Shown: in pieces, positions 28,102-37,300 of the stretch
Position numbering within the stretch: the first letter of the stretch is position 1
How the letters are laid out: each line of letters opens with the position of its first letter
NCBI RefSeq assembly: GCF_000204415.1
Contig: NC_015416.1
Coordinates: 1,798,001-1,862,000, forward strand
Source: Methanothrix soehngenii GP6
GTDB lineage: Archaea; Halobacteriota; Methanosarcinia; Methanotrichales; Methanotrichaceae
DNA length: 64,000 bases
Direction: 5' to 3'
Program-made: the position numbers and the translations under genes
Notes under the pieces: generated by a model
What the model was told of the DNA's origin: nothing
The model's input: the letters and a program-made list of their open reading frames with translations, nothing else
The model's database searches: none

Positions 28102-29769
28102 ATGAACGTAAAATTGCTGGCATTAGCAATATTCTTAATCACATTAGGGGAAGTATATGGACAGGCGGATGAGCTTGAACACGCAGTTATGGGGGATGTG
28201 GATCTGCGATCAGGCTACGGGCGGGTTTGGACTAGCATTTACGGCGTTGAACTGGTATCTCTGCCTTCATATAATGATACTTTACAGCAGTTGATAGACA
28301 ATGCTGTAGATGGTGATACCATCGAATTACAGCCAGGCTGGTATATATCTGACCAGAATTCTTCGGGATTTCTTGTAGAGATTGATAAGAACCTGACCCT
28401 GAAAGGACAAGGGATGGTAATCATAGACGGTCGAAGATTGCGCAGTGCATTGGCCATAGGTAAAAGCAATCCACAAGTAAAAGTAAAACTATCTAATATC
28501 AAATTGATAAACTGCAAAGGTGAGACTGGCGCGGCTATACTCAACCATGGCAAAATGCTGATCTTGGATGATTGCCTATTAGGTAACAATATAGCATACA
28601 ATGGTTCAAGTATTTACAATAAATACGGTGAAGTGTGGATAAATGACAGCTTAGTAACGAATAACTTCGCTATGCATGATGGTACAGTGGTTAACGAGGG
28701 AGGAAAATTGATCGTGGAAAACAGCACATTTTCCCAAAATATAGCATCTATGGGAAGTGGCATCTCCAGTAAGGGAGCCGTGCTGCGAAAAGATAGCTAT
28801 GACCTGCAGAAGATCCGTGAAGAATACAGGAATGATTTCGGGAGTGGCATGCAGGTGATCGTGAGAAATTGCACCATTTCATACAACCGTGGAGATACAG
28901 GAGGTGCCATCAGTAATGAAGGCGGCAGTCTTATAATAGATTCGACATCCTTCGAATCCAATAGAGGATCTGGGGGCGCGATTTACGCCTTTAATTGCCC
29001 ATTAATAGCCACGGGCTGCAAAATTCTGAACAGTAAGATGGCGGATAACTGTTTTAACGCCGGTATTGGAGCCAGCGTTTTCATCTTCGGACAAAATGCG
29101 CTTATTGAGAATTGTTCCCTTCTCGATAACGAAGCCATGGTTGAGAATTTGCATGAAACATGTGGGACTGGCGGCGGTATTTATGCTTCAGAATCGAATG
29201 TGACTGTGGATAACTGTGATATACGACGCAACAAGGCATTTTACGGAGGAGGCATAAATGTATTTAAAGGCAATTTAATCGTAAATGGCGGAATAATCTC
29301 AGATAACGTAGCTAAAAGTATTAAATTGCCTGAAAGAATAACATTAACTTCTGTAAGCTTATCTAAATGCACCGAAACGGACTGTGAACGAGTTGATCTA
29401 ACCGACAGCATTCCTGATACTATTGGCGGAGATGGCGGCGGCATTTTTATCATCGGTAACGCCACATTGAACGATGTTACAATTGAAAGGAATTACGCTG
29501 CCAGAAAAGGAGGTGCGATCTACATAGATGAAGGAAGCCAAATAAGGCTGGATGGCAAAGTAACCATCATCGATAACCAGGCAAAAGAAAAGGGTGGAGC
29601 AATTTATAACCGAGGCACGCTCGACCTGAGAAACGCTATAATCTCAAATAACTGTGCAAAAGAAGGTGGTGGTATTTTCATAGAACCGCTTGGTAATCAG
29701 GTGGGTAATACGGGCCTGGCAACTAATAATACTCCAGATAACATCTATTCGCCCGCAGAAGTTGAATAA
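28102..29769 (+). CDS. Secreted right-handed beta-helix repeat protein
   Basis: A 555-residue protein with signal peptide (MNVKLLALAIFLITLGEVYG). From about residue 65 it consists of short repeats of the polymorphic-membrane-protein/parallel-beta-helix type: LTLKGQGMVIIDGRR, GAAILNHGKMLILDDC, GGAISNEGGSLIIDSTSF, GGGIYASESNVTVDNC, GGGIFIIGNATLNDV and GGAIYNRGTLDLRNA. Such proteins are surface adhesins or polysaccharide-binding proteins. No C-terminal anchor or sorting signal is seen. AGGAGG precedes the ATG. It is probably cotranscribed with the Cys-rich gene. Confidence 0.82.
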   Translation: MNVKLLALAIFLITLGEVYGQADELEHAVMGDVDLRSGYGRVWTSIYGVELVSLPSYNDTLQQLIDNAVDGDTIELQPGWYISDQNSSGFLVEIDKNLTLKGQGMVIIDGRRLRSALAIGKSNPQVKVKLSNIKLINCKGETGAAILNHGKMLILDDCLLGNNIAYNGSSIYNKYGEVWINDSLVTNNFAMHDGTVVNEGGKLIVENSTFSQNIASMGSGISSKGAVLRKDSYDLQKIREEYRNDFGSGMQVIVRNCTISYNRGDTGGAISNEGGSLIIDSTSFESNRGSGGAIYAFNCPLIATGCKILNSKMADNCFNAGIGASVFIFGQNALIENCSLLDNEAMVENLHETCGTGGGIYASESNVTVDNCDIRRNKAFYGGGINVFKGNLIVNGGIISDNVAKSIKLPERITLTSVSLSKCTETDCERVDLTDSIPDTIGGDGGGIFIIGNATLNDVTIERNYAARKGGAIYIDEGSQIRLDGKVTIIDNQAKEKGGAIYNRGTLDLRNAIISNNCAKEGGGIFIEPLGNQVGNTGLATNNTPDNIYSPAEVE

Positions 29770-29901
29770 ATGAATAATGTATCTCAGCCAATAGGCTGGG
29801 ATGCAAACCATTTTTCCTTGCAGAAACCAAAGAAGAAGTCACCGCTTGAGCCATGCATTGTGCTGGCTAGGGGAAGGATCAGCATCGATGAGGAGCTATA
29901 G
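29770..29901 (+). CDS. Doubtful 43-residue ORF
   Basis: A frame of 43 codons starts at ATG 29770, immediately after the beta-helix stop. The product (starting MNNVSQPIGWDANHFSLQKP and ending RGRISIDEEL) has no recognised family and no separate ribosome-binding site. It could be translated by re-initiation or be the relic of a larger gene. The rest of the gap to 30061 shows nothing further. Confidence 0.25.
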   Translation: MNNVSQPIGWDANHFSLQKPKKKSPLEPCIVLARGRISIDEEL

Positions 29902-30753
29902 AGACGGATGAGATGCAGATAAAATAGCATAGTAGAGACGCAGCGGAGTGAACCCTTGATAGTAGACAGGTAGTTAAGCAACGGCATTTAAAGCAATCAC
30001 TAATTCGAACTGATCCGGAGATCTATACTGAACGTAGCCGCCTGGATATCTGAGAATGGTTCTAAACCTGTTCCTCCAGAAAAGGGTATAAAAATACCCC
30101 TTTAGGCTCTGTCTCTGTGCTATAAAAGGCCAGGTACTCTCTCAGTAGCTCATCCGGTTTTATCTCTTCGAACTCCTCCGGATGAAGCAGCTTTCCCAGG
30201 TACGCTGCACCTATTGGATTCAATCCTCCACCTCCCACCAGAAAGTTGTCGATATAATACACGTTGCCATTCTTGATGGCATCCAGCTCGGAGAACTCCG
30301 TCTGATTCGATATGGCCTGGACGGATTCTGCTGCGCCGGATACGTCCTCGGTCTCAAAGCCTGCATTGCTATTTGGATTCAAATAAGATGTGAATATATA
30401 CTCTGGATTCTGCTCCATCACCCATTCAGGCTCCACATCGACGCTGGTCTTCCCGTAAAAGGGACTATCTTCCTTCACTATTTTGTCTATCAGGTTTCTT
30501 GCCCCGGCCAGCTTGAGCGATTGATCATATCTGCTGCCTCCTGCAGTGTATTTTGTGCCCAACTCATGGGAGTTGAAGAGGACCTCAGGCTTATCCTCTT
30601 CAGGGATCTGATCGGATATCCTCTTTATCCTATTGTAAGTCTCTTGATGCCAGGCGGCAAAATCTCTTGCCTTCTCTTCTTCATCAAAGGAGGGTTTCGA
30701 AAAACTAATCAATCGAAATGTTTATATACTATTAATATCATAATATTTGATGT

Positions 30754-31812
30754 ATGAGGACGCTCATAGATTTTGCCATGCGAGAAGAATATTCTCGGGT
30801 TAAAGCTCTCGGCGATGATCTCTCCGATATTAACTCTTTAATCAATTGGGATCGATTCAGATTTTTAGAACCATTGATCTATAAGAATAAAACTAGCCGT
30901 GGAGGTCGTCCAAACATTGATATTGTAATTATGGTGAAGGCACTTGTACTTCAGAGTTGGTTTGGTTTATCAGACCCAGAACTGGAACGCCAAGTTACGG
31001 ACAGAATCTCATTTCGAATTTTTCTTGGCACCACAGAAGTGATTCCAGATTTCAGCACAGTTTGGCTATTTCGCGAGCGACTGATCGAATGTGGCAGATA
31101 CGAGGATCTTTGGAAAGAGCTCCAGAATCAGCTTGATGAGAAAGGATTTGCCGTAAAGAAGGGCACAATTCAGGATGCTACTTTCATAACATCTGATCCA
31201 GGGCAAAAGAGGAATAAAAAAGATCAGAAAGACCAAGATAAAAAGGATCCCAATTTAGAAGCCATCAAGGCGAGACCGACTCCTGATTTTGATAAAGACT
31301 TGCTCAATATTTCTAATAATATCGTTAGCAGCAATGCCAAACCAAAGAGACTCGATGATGGTCCAATAAATGAGGGGACTTGGGCAAAAAAGGGCAGCAA
31401 ATCATTTTTCGGTTATAAGGGCCATATTCTAATCGATACCGAGTACCATCTTATCCGAAAAATCGAGACAACAACAGCATCTCTTCATGATAGTCAGGTG
31501 GACCTTGGAATCAATGGATTACCACGTTACGCCGATAAAGGATATAGCGGTGCCAAGACACAAGGATACGATGCTGCGATGAAAAAAGCTGCAAGAGGTC
31601 ATAAGCTGGGAATCAAAGACATTCTGAGAAATAAAAGGATCAGTAGAAAGCGATCGCAAATCGAAAGATGTTTTGCGGTTATGAAACGAGCCCATAATGC
31701 AGGTCATGTTTCTGTAACGACTATCGCCAGAGCAGGGATAAAATTCATGATGAATTCAATCGTTTACAACATAGAGCAGTTGAAATATTTAGGGCGTGTT
31801 CCTTCAACATAG
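30754..31812 (+). CDS. IS5-family transposase
   Basis: A 352-residue DDE transposase, apparently full length. The N-terminal domain contains PNIDIVIMVKALVLQSWFGL and SDPELERQVTDRISFRIFLG; the DDE residues are in IQDATFITSDPG, PRYADKGYSG and KRSQIERCFAVMKR. The gene fills most of the element and looks functional. A TATA-like stretch inside the left end could drive expression. Confidence 0.92.
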   Translation: MRTLIDFAMREEYSRVKALGDDLSDINSLINWDRFRFLEPLIYKNKTSRGGRPNIDIVIMVKALVLQSWFGLSDPELERQVTDRISFRIFLGTTEVIPDFSTVWLFRERLIECGRYEDLWKELQNQLDEKGFAVKKGTIQDATFITSDPGQKRNKKDQKDQDKKDPNLEAIKARPTPDFDKDLLNISNNIVSSNAKPKRLDDGPINEGTWAKKGSKSFFGYKGHILIDTEYHLIRKIETTTASLHDSQVDLGINGLPRYADKGYSGAKTQGYDAAMKKAARGHKLGIKDILRNKRISRKRSQIERCFAVMKRAHNAGHVSVTTIARAGIKFMMNSIVYNIEQLKYLGRVPST

Positions 31813-31962
31813 CGGAGGCTATGAAAGTGCACGAGAGAATAGAGAAAAAGCAAGGCAAAATGCAGAAAAAGAGGCTACATAATGGATGAATTGACCTAAA
31901 AACAACCATAAAGATTGAAAATATTAACGCAGGAATTTAAAGCTCTTCTAATTGGTGCTAAA
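31813..31962 (+). other. 3' non-coding part of the IS5 element
   Basis: Sequence between the transposase stop and the right inverted repeat of the element; no gene or structured feature is seen. Confidence 0.5.
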
Positions 31963-32796
31963 TCGAAACCCTCAAAGATATATCCATAGATCAGGACAGT
32001 TGCAGATGTATGCTCCGGCTCGCGCGCATTAAGACAGATCAATGGAATTCCAGGAAGATTCCTGTGGAACTCCTCTTTCATCTTTCTGCCTGCATCATTT
32101 GCATAGTTCAAAAATTCCAGATTCGTCTGAACGGCATCTGGCGAAAGGGAGAGAACATGCTCAAAGTCAACATCGGGCGGAGTATTCCCTACCGAATGCC
32201 ATTGGCTTATCTCTCCCCAAAATACTGGATAATTGGAATAATCAGGTCCAACCACAGGCAGCATCCTATCCTCCGCGCCGATGAGACGCAATAGCTGGGG
32301 ACCAATATAGCCCAGTGCAGCCACGTGGTTTATGGGCTTATTGACCGTCTCCGCATCTCCGAATATATCGATGAAGGTGAGGCTGCTCTCTGTGCCATTG
32401 ATTATCCTCTCGATCTGAGCGATATCCTCTTCATCGACCTCCTGATCATAATTAGCATCTGCAAGCTCTGTTGTCTCTGCCGATCCCTTCATTATATCCT
32501 TCACATATGCAATGTCCTCTTCATCGATGATGTCATCCAGATTGGCATTGCCAAAGACATCCAGCCGCACATCAAGGGCATCCGCCGGGGACACGGCGAA
32601 GAATAAGATACACAATGAGATCATCATACATCCTTTATCAATCATAATAAACACTCCAACCGATTGCAATCAAATAATATTTATGGCTATATTTGCAATA
32701 CTTAGCAATCCATAAGCAATCCAGGTAAAATGAGTGAGGCGTACAAGCTCATCTCGATCGCCATTGCCATCACCCCATGCCGGATATTAATCATTT

Positions 32797-32997
32797 CTAA
32801 TTCATCCTCTTCAGTATCATCTCCTGAGAAAGGGTATTCACCTCCTCGATAGTGGCATTCTCCACCGGTGTAATGCTGCCGAAAGCATCCATCAAGAGCA
32901 CTTTTCCTTCCTTTCTCCTGGCGACGAGAATGTCTTTCGCCATCATCTGACGATCCTTTTGGTTATCGCCCAACAGATATACCGTGAATTCACACAT
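32797..32997 (-). CDS. cooT: CooT-like nickel-binding protein
   Basis: A 66-residue protein starting MCEFTVYLLGDNQKDRQMMA with the CooT pattern: Met-Cys start, beta-rich core (KVLLMDAFGSITPVENATIE) and the closing VNTLSQEMILKR. In Rhodospirillum CooT binds nickel through its N-terminal cysteine and helps mature the NiFe carbon monoxide dehydrogenase. The start codon abuts the stop of the CooC gene, so both are one operon. In a methanogen the client would be the CODH/acetyl-CoA synthase complex, not encoded in this window. Confidence 0.75.
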   Translation of the reverse strand: MCEFTVYLLGDNQKDRQMMAKDILVARRKEGKVLLMDAFGSITPVENATIEEVNTLSQEMILKRMN

Positions 32998-33783
32998 TTA
33001 TGCCTCCGAAAGCATGAACTGCTCTACCCTGACAATATCCCTCAAGGAGCTGGAATGCGGGGCATAATCGAGGAGCAATGCTCCTTTTTTGTCCGCTTCC
33101 ACCACCTCCCGATCATAGCTCACAGACATTATCTGCTGAGCATTTCCATCCAGCTCTCTTTTTGCCATCAGAAGGTCTTCATCGACCTCTACCTTGTTCA
33201 CCACCACTATCTGCCTCTTGACCCCCAGATCCCCAGCCAGCTTCAGGCCGTGCTTTGCCACCTCCAGGGACTTCGGGGTGGGCTCAGTGATGACGAAGGA
33301 GAGGTCGAACTCCGAGGCCAGTCCTCGGCCGAAGATCTCTACCCCGGCCTGAGAGTCCACGAAGATGAAGTCGTGCTCTTCCGGACCGGATGCCAGGTAG
33401 TTCACCAGCAGCCGGACCAGAGATATGGGTGCGCACAGACAGCCTGCGCCGCCGAAGGGTATCGTCCCCATCACAATCAGCTTCACACCATCTGCTGCCG
33501 GGATAATGAACTCATCGAGGTCCTCCTCTGTGCACTCCAATCCGTGCTCACCATGCTCCTGCTCCTCTGCCTGCGGCCCGAGCCTTTCCCAAAGATGGCT
33601 GCTATCCTTTGCCAGAGAGACGACATCGCTGAGAGGAATGCCCAGGGACATGGCCAGATTCATGCTCGGATCGCAGTCTATGACCAGCACCCTGTAGCCA
33701 TCCCGAGCCAGCAGCCTGGCCAGATTGGAAAGGATGGTGGTCTTGCCCACACCACCCTTTCCTGAGAAAATTATCCGTTTCAT
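32998..33783 (-). CDS. cooC: CooC-type nickel-insertion ATPase for CODH
   Basis: A 261-residue SIMIBI-class P-loop ATPase. The deviant Walker A FSGKGGVGKTT is at residues 7-17 and the second conserved block VIDCDPSMNL near 35. The CxC pair (GCLCAP, C115 and C117), which bridges the metal-binding dimer in CooC, is present. CooC uses ATP to insert nickel into carbon monoxide dehydrogenase. The start is ATG 33783, which overlaps the stop of the upstream DUF4198 gene by 4 bp. The longer open frame upstream is a shadow of that gene. Confidence 0.88.
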   Translation of the reverse strand: MKRIIFSGKGGVGKTTILSNLARLLARDGYRVLVIDCDPSMNLAMSLGIPLSDVVSLAKDSSHLWERLGPQAEEQEHGEHGLECTEEDLDEFIIPAADGVKLIVMGTIPFGGAGCLCAPISLVRLLVNYLASGPEEHDFIFVDSQAGVEIFGRGLASEFDLSFVITEPTPKSLEVAKHGLKLAGDLGVKRQIVVVNKVEVDEDLLMAKRELDGNAQQIMSVSYDREVVEADKKGALLLDYAPHSSSLRDIVRVEQFMLSEA

Positions 33784-34493
33784 CGGGACTCCAGAACCAG
33801 CGTATTGACAAATACGGTTTCGTCGAACTCCTCGTTCACTCTCTTCGTCCCGTCCGCATGCCTGACTAAAAACATGCATTCGCCGTCCACGTCGATGGGA
33901 ATCCTTGCCACACCATTCTCGTCTGTTCTGGCGGATCCAATCTCTCGTCCCTCTTTCTTGGAGACGGCTTTGATATCCGCAAATGCTAGAGGCTTCTCTT
34001 CGTACAGGACGGAGAGCTCGATCTCCTGCCCAGAGCGGCAGAAAGGCTCTTTTGGCACTATCTCCAGAATCCCGTGCAATGGGCGGCCAATGTAGTCGCT
34101 GCCATTTCCCACAGAGATTATGGTCTTAGCCATCTGGTTGTAAGCTCCAGCATAGATCACATCCTTGAACTGGAATTTTGGACCCTGGTTGTAGCCATCC
34201 TTGGTCTGCGACCAGACGGTCGTGCCCATGTCGACGAAAGCGATGTAATGGCCGGCATTCTCTGCCTTGAACTTCATTGAATGGCGATCATCGCCCGCAG
34301 ATAGAACTGCCTCTCCCCGGATTCCATCGGGAAGAAAGACAAATGGCAAAAACCTGCTGATATCAGCCACGCCATCCTGGCGCATGTTGTGGCCATAGAC
34401 AAGGGACAGCTCAACATCATCATTCTCGATCTTCGATCTCTCCAGCCAGATCTCATGGCCCTGAATCATCAATGACAAATTTCTCTCTTGCAT
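33780..34493 (-). CDS. DUF4198 domain protein, probable nickel-related
   Basis: About 237 residues. The N-terminal half (GHEIWLERSKIENDDVELSL, YGHNMRQDG) and the beta-sandwich C-terminal half (LSVLYEEKPLAFADIKAV; EGREIGSARTDENGVARIPI) match the DUF4198 family, often encoded with nickel or cobalt importers. Most members are secreted, but here no signal peptide is seen, so it may act in the cytoplasm. His residues in GHEIWL and YGHNM are candidate ligands. It overlaps CooC (ATGA), linking it to nickel-enzyme maturation. ATG 34502 is an alternative start; GAGGA favours 34493. Confidence 0.75.
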   Translation of the reverse strand: MQERNLSLMIQGHEIWLERSKIENDDVELSLVYGHNMRQDGVADISRFLPFVFLPDGIRGEAVLSAGDDRHSMKFKAENAGHYIAFVDMGTTVWSQTKDGYNQGPKFQFKDVIYAGAYNQMAKTIISVGNGSDYIGRPLHGILEIVPKEPFCRSGQEIELSVLYEEKPLAFADIKAVSKKEGREIGSARTDENGVARIPIDVDGECMFLVRHADGTKRVNEEFDETVFVNTLVLESR

Positions 34494-34758
34494 ATGCTCC
34501 ATTCCTCATTACCGATGTGATTGATTGGGTTTATAGGGTTTGTTTATTAATAAGTTTTCCTTTATCAATAGTATTTAGTAATAATATATTAAATTAAAAG
34601 CAAAAATGATGTTACCCCCCGAGCTCTGGATTGGTCCTCCAATCAGAGAACATGGAAGGCGGAAGATCAGATCCGCAGATGCAAAGCCGCAGAGTTCAGG
34701 GAGGACTCAATTATTGCATTTACCGCTCATTAAATCAGGAAGAGCCTTCTTGTAGCAT
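34494..34758. other. Intergenic region with a stem-loop
   Basis: AT-rich upstream part, probably the promoter of the nickel operon, followed by a stem-loop (about 34622-34644, CTCTG-bulge-ATTGG pairing with CCAATCAGAG) that could end the transcript of the leftward binding-protein gene. Support is weak. Confidence 0.35.
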
Positions 34759-36019
34759 CTAACTCATCGGAGGATAAACGAATGCCCCATGCTCCTTTAG
34801 ATCATAGTCCACGTTCTGGAACCGATCGATATATTCCTGATGCACCTGTTCTGGATCGAGGTCCCCGAATAGGTCGGGATAAAGCCACTTGGCAAAGTAC
34901 AGGACGCCAATATGATCTCCTGCTCCCAGGGTGTTTATGAAATAGGTCACATAGATTCTGCCATTCTTTCCTGCATTGGTCTCGCCGAATCCAGCTGTTC
35001 CCATGATCTCATCATAGCGCTCCTTCAGAACGGATTCATCATCGACCTCATAGCCACCATTCCAGGACAGTCCAATGATCGCATCCGGATTCTGTTCCAG
35101 CACCCATTCGGTCTCCACTGGGGGCAGGGTGTTCTTTGAGGAGATGCCAGCATCCACCCGGAGGCTATCGGCCAGGTCCGCAGCAATGTTTATTCCCCCG
35201 GCAAGCTCTATCGCCTCAGAGTAGCCGCTTCCCCGGACGACTGTGGTATTACCCGGCCGGTCAACGAAGACCTTCACCCTCTCGCCCTCTGGAATAGTAG
35301 CTACCCTCTCAGCAACCATATCCAGATATCCATCCTTCCATTCCTGATACTCCAATGCTCTATCCACCTCATCCAGCATACAGGCGAGGGTGAAAAGAGA
35401 TGGCGTCCCTTTGCTCCAGGTCTCCAGATAGACCACATCTATGTCCGACCCCCTGAGTTTCTCCTCAAGATAAGGGCAGCCGGTCTTTGTGCCGATGATT
35501 ATTGCATCCGGTTGGAGCTTCAGGATTGCCTCCACATCGCAATCGTTTCTGTTGCCGATGGAAGCGGTCTGGATGAACTGGGGGAAGTAGGTGGGATACT
35601 TTCCAAGGGTACCGGAGCTTCCCTCTGAATCCACCCCGACTACCCGCTCTTCTGCACCCAGGATGCCGAATGATCTCTGCCGTAATGGCGTATACCAGAA
35701 TGATCCTCTCTAAGGGATGCTTGACCCGGCTGGCATTGCCAAAGGCATCGATATAATAAATTTCGGATTCAGTCCCCTGGATGATCTTCTTGATCTGATC
35801 CAGATCTTCTTCATCGACCTTTCCATCCTGGTTGGCATCAGAGAGAGCGGTCTCTTTATTCTTGCCGTCTAGGATGCCCTGCACATAATTTCTGTCCTCC
35901 TCATCTATCAGCTCATCCCCATTTGCATTGCCGAAGATATCCAGGGTGAACTCATGGGCGGATGCGGATAGGATCAGCAATAATCCTAATGAGATCAATG
36001 CGTAGATTGCTTTATTCAC
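34759..36019 (-). pseudogene. Dockerin/SBP gene 6, frameshifted
   Basis: The N-terminal frame (36019 leftward) encodes signal peptide MNKAIYALISLGLLLILSAS, dockerin repeats GNANGDELIDEEDRNYV and LSDANQDGKVDEEDLDQ, and the linker up to VYAITAEIIRH. One extra base at about 35663-35668 moves the rest (ILGAEERVVGVDSEGSSG onward) into another frame, which runs to 34759 and ends in the family tail HQEYIDRFQNVDYDLKEHG. Apart from this single base the gene is intact, so it may be a sequencing error. If real, the product stops after the dockerin part plus a nonsense tail. Confidence 0.8.
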
Positions 36020-36219
36020 AGTCCCGTCACCTCAATTGCCAAGTCTGAACTGAAATTGACCCATCTGCTTATAAGTATGTCGATAAAAGTATGATTTATT
36101 AAGATTAATATATATCAAGATTTTACTTAGAGCAATAAGCAAAGGCCTTTTTGAGCTTCTGAGAAAGATGTGTCGAGTGCCATCACCCCCCTGATAGAAT
36201 CCCCGGAGAGAATGCTTCT
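36020..36219. other. Intergenic AT-rich region
   Basis: Promoter of the leftward dockerin gene is expected here (TATA-like stretch at about 36105-36115). Nothing else is seen. Confidence 0.3.
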
Positions 36220-37167
36220 TTATCCAGCCAGTACCATCAATACGATCAAGACCAGCAGCCGGACCAGCACGCTGATCCCCGTGGATATTACAACCAGCGA
36301 CAACCCCAACCTCACTCCAAAGACTGAGGTATAATTGGGCATGAGCGAGCGGATGGAGTAGAAGGGAAGCATGAACATGCTGCCCAGCATCAGGACTATC
36401 AGTGCCTTTACCTCGCTTATGCTGCCGTTGCTGATCATCGGCCCCAAAAGGGTGATGCCCGCCTTGGGGCTGGCCACATAGATGGTCAGAGGGACTATAG
36501 TCTCCGGTGGCACTCTGAAGATCTGGGCGATGGGAAGGGCATTGATCGACTGGAGGATTCCCTTCTCGCTCAGGTATAAAACGAGAAAGGTCATTATGAA
36601 AAACAGGGATGATATACGCAAAAACAGCCGTCCCTGTCCATGCAGGGATCTCAAAACAGCCTGGAAGATGGTCGTTTTATTTTCGGGAATATCCGCATCT
36701 TTCGAAGCATCAGAGCCTTCAGGGAGATAGGCCCTCCCCAGGATCACCACTATAAAGAGCTTGATGATCCCTGTGGATAGAGCAACAATGGCATAAATCC
36801 CTCCTGCAAACAGCCCCAGCACCGGGACAACAAAGGCCAGATGATATGTGAACAGCTCTCGAAAGTAGACGGGAACGCTGTTCATGATGGCACAAAAAAA
36901 TGCCTGACGCTCAGTCAGACTGCCCTCATCTTTCATCCGGGCGATCATTGTGTTCGCGGCCAGGGCCGACCCCAGGCTCACCACAAATGTGGATGCAGAG
37001 ACAGCAGGAAGATGGGAGAACGATATCAAAGGTTTTGCCAGATAAGAGATCTTGTAGAATAAGCCCAGCTCATTCATCAGGCCAGTTAGGAATAGCATTA
37101 TGAATACTATTGACATGGTGCTGGCGGTGGCGACCAGTGATTCAGCTAATAGATGGAGCATTTCCAT
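36220..37167 (-). CDS. Nucleoside-recognition (Gate) domain membrane protein
   Basis: A 315-residue polytopic membrane protein with about eight helices. The gate-domain blocks are VVSLGSALAANTMIARMKDE and VPLTIYVASPKAGITLLGPM. Such proteins are related to the gate domain of FeoB and to nucleoside transporters; their substrate is usually unknown. It lies between two dockerin/binding-protein genes on the same strand, 130 bp after the second. It may provide membrane passage for a related substrate, an inference from position alone. A frameshifted relative is at 12819. Confidence 0.75.
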   Translation of the reverse strand: MEMLHLLAESLVATASTMSIVFIMLFLTGLMNELGLFYKISYLAKPLISFSHLPAVSASTFVVSLGSALAANTMIARMKDEGSLTERQAFFCAIMNSVPVYFRELFTYHLAFVVPVLGLFAGGIYAIVALSTGIIKLFIVVILGRAYLPEGSDASKDADIPENKTTIFQAVLRSLHGQGRLFLRISSLFFIMTFLVLYLSEKGILQSINALPIAQIFRVPPETIVPLTIYVASPKAGITLLGPMISNGSISEVKALIVLMLGSMFMLPFYSIRSLMPNYTSVFGVRLGLSLVVISTGISVLVRLLVLIVLMVLAG

Positions 37168-37300
37168 TCTCTAATAATAATCGAATATCCTTTAAAGCTG
37201 TCGAGCATTAAGCTCCCGGATTGAAGTTGAAAAAGGCGGCATGGGGGCGATTCCCAGGAGAATGCATCCATCTCTCCCGGGATATCATTCGCCCATGGGG

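Larger units (their letters stand above)
30690..31973 (+). mobile_element. IS5-family insertion sequence, 1284 bp
   Basis: The ends are the inverted repeats GAGGGTTTCGA (30690-30700) and TCGAAACCCTC (31963-31973). Both sides are flanked by AAAG (30686-30689 and 31974-31977), a 4-bp target duplication of the size used by IS5. It carries one intact transposase gene and has inserted into a dockerin/SBP gene in opposite orientation. Confidence 0.92.
30062..32645 (-). pseudogene. Dockerin/SBP gene 5, split by an IS5-family element
   Basis: The N-terminal part (32645 down to 31974) has a signal peptide (MIDKGCMMISLCILFFAVSP), two dockerin repeats (GNANLDDIIDEEDIAYV; LADANYDQEVDEEDIAQ, the second with Gln in place of the Gly) and the first lobe of a PF01497-type domain, ending in YGYIF. 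The C-terminal part (30685 down to 30062) resumes with DEEEKARDFAAWHQETYN and runs to the tail with LREYLAFYSTETEPKG. Removing the IS and one AAAG duplication joins the frame exactly (YGYIFDEEEKARDF), giving about 431 residues. The start is the ATG at 32645, with GGAG 8 bp before it. The lesion looks recent because both halves are otherwise intact. Confidence 0.9.

Noticed and set aside
33084-33765. Long plus-strand frame over the nickel operon (32959-33765)
   Set aside because: Antisense to CooC, whose P-loop and CxC motifs are clear on the minus strand.
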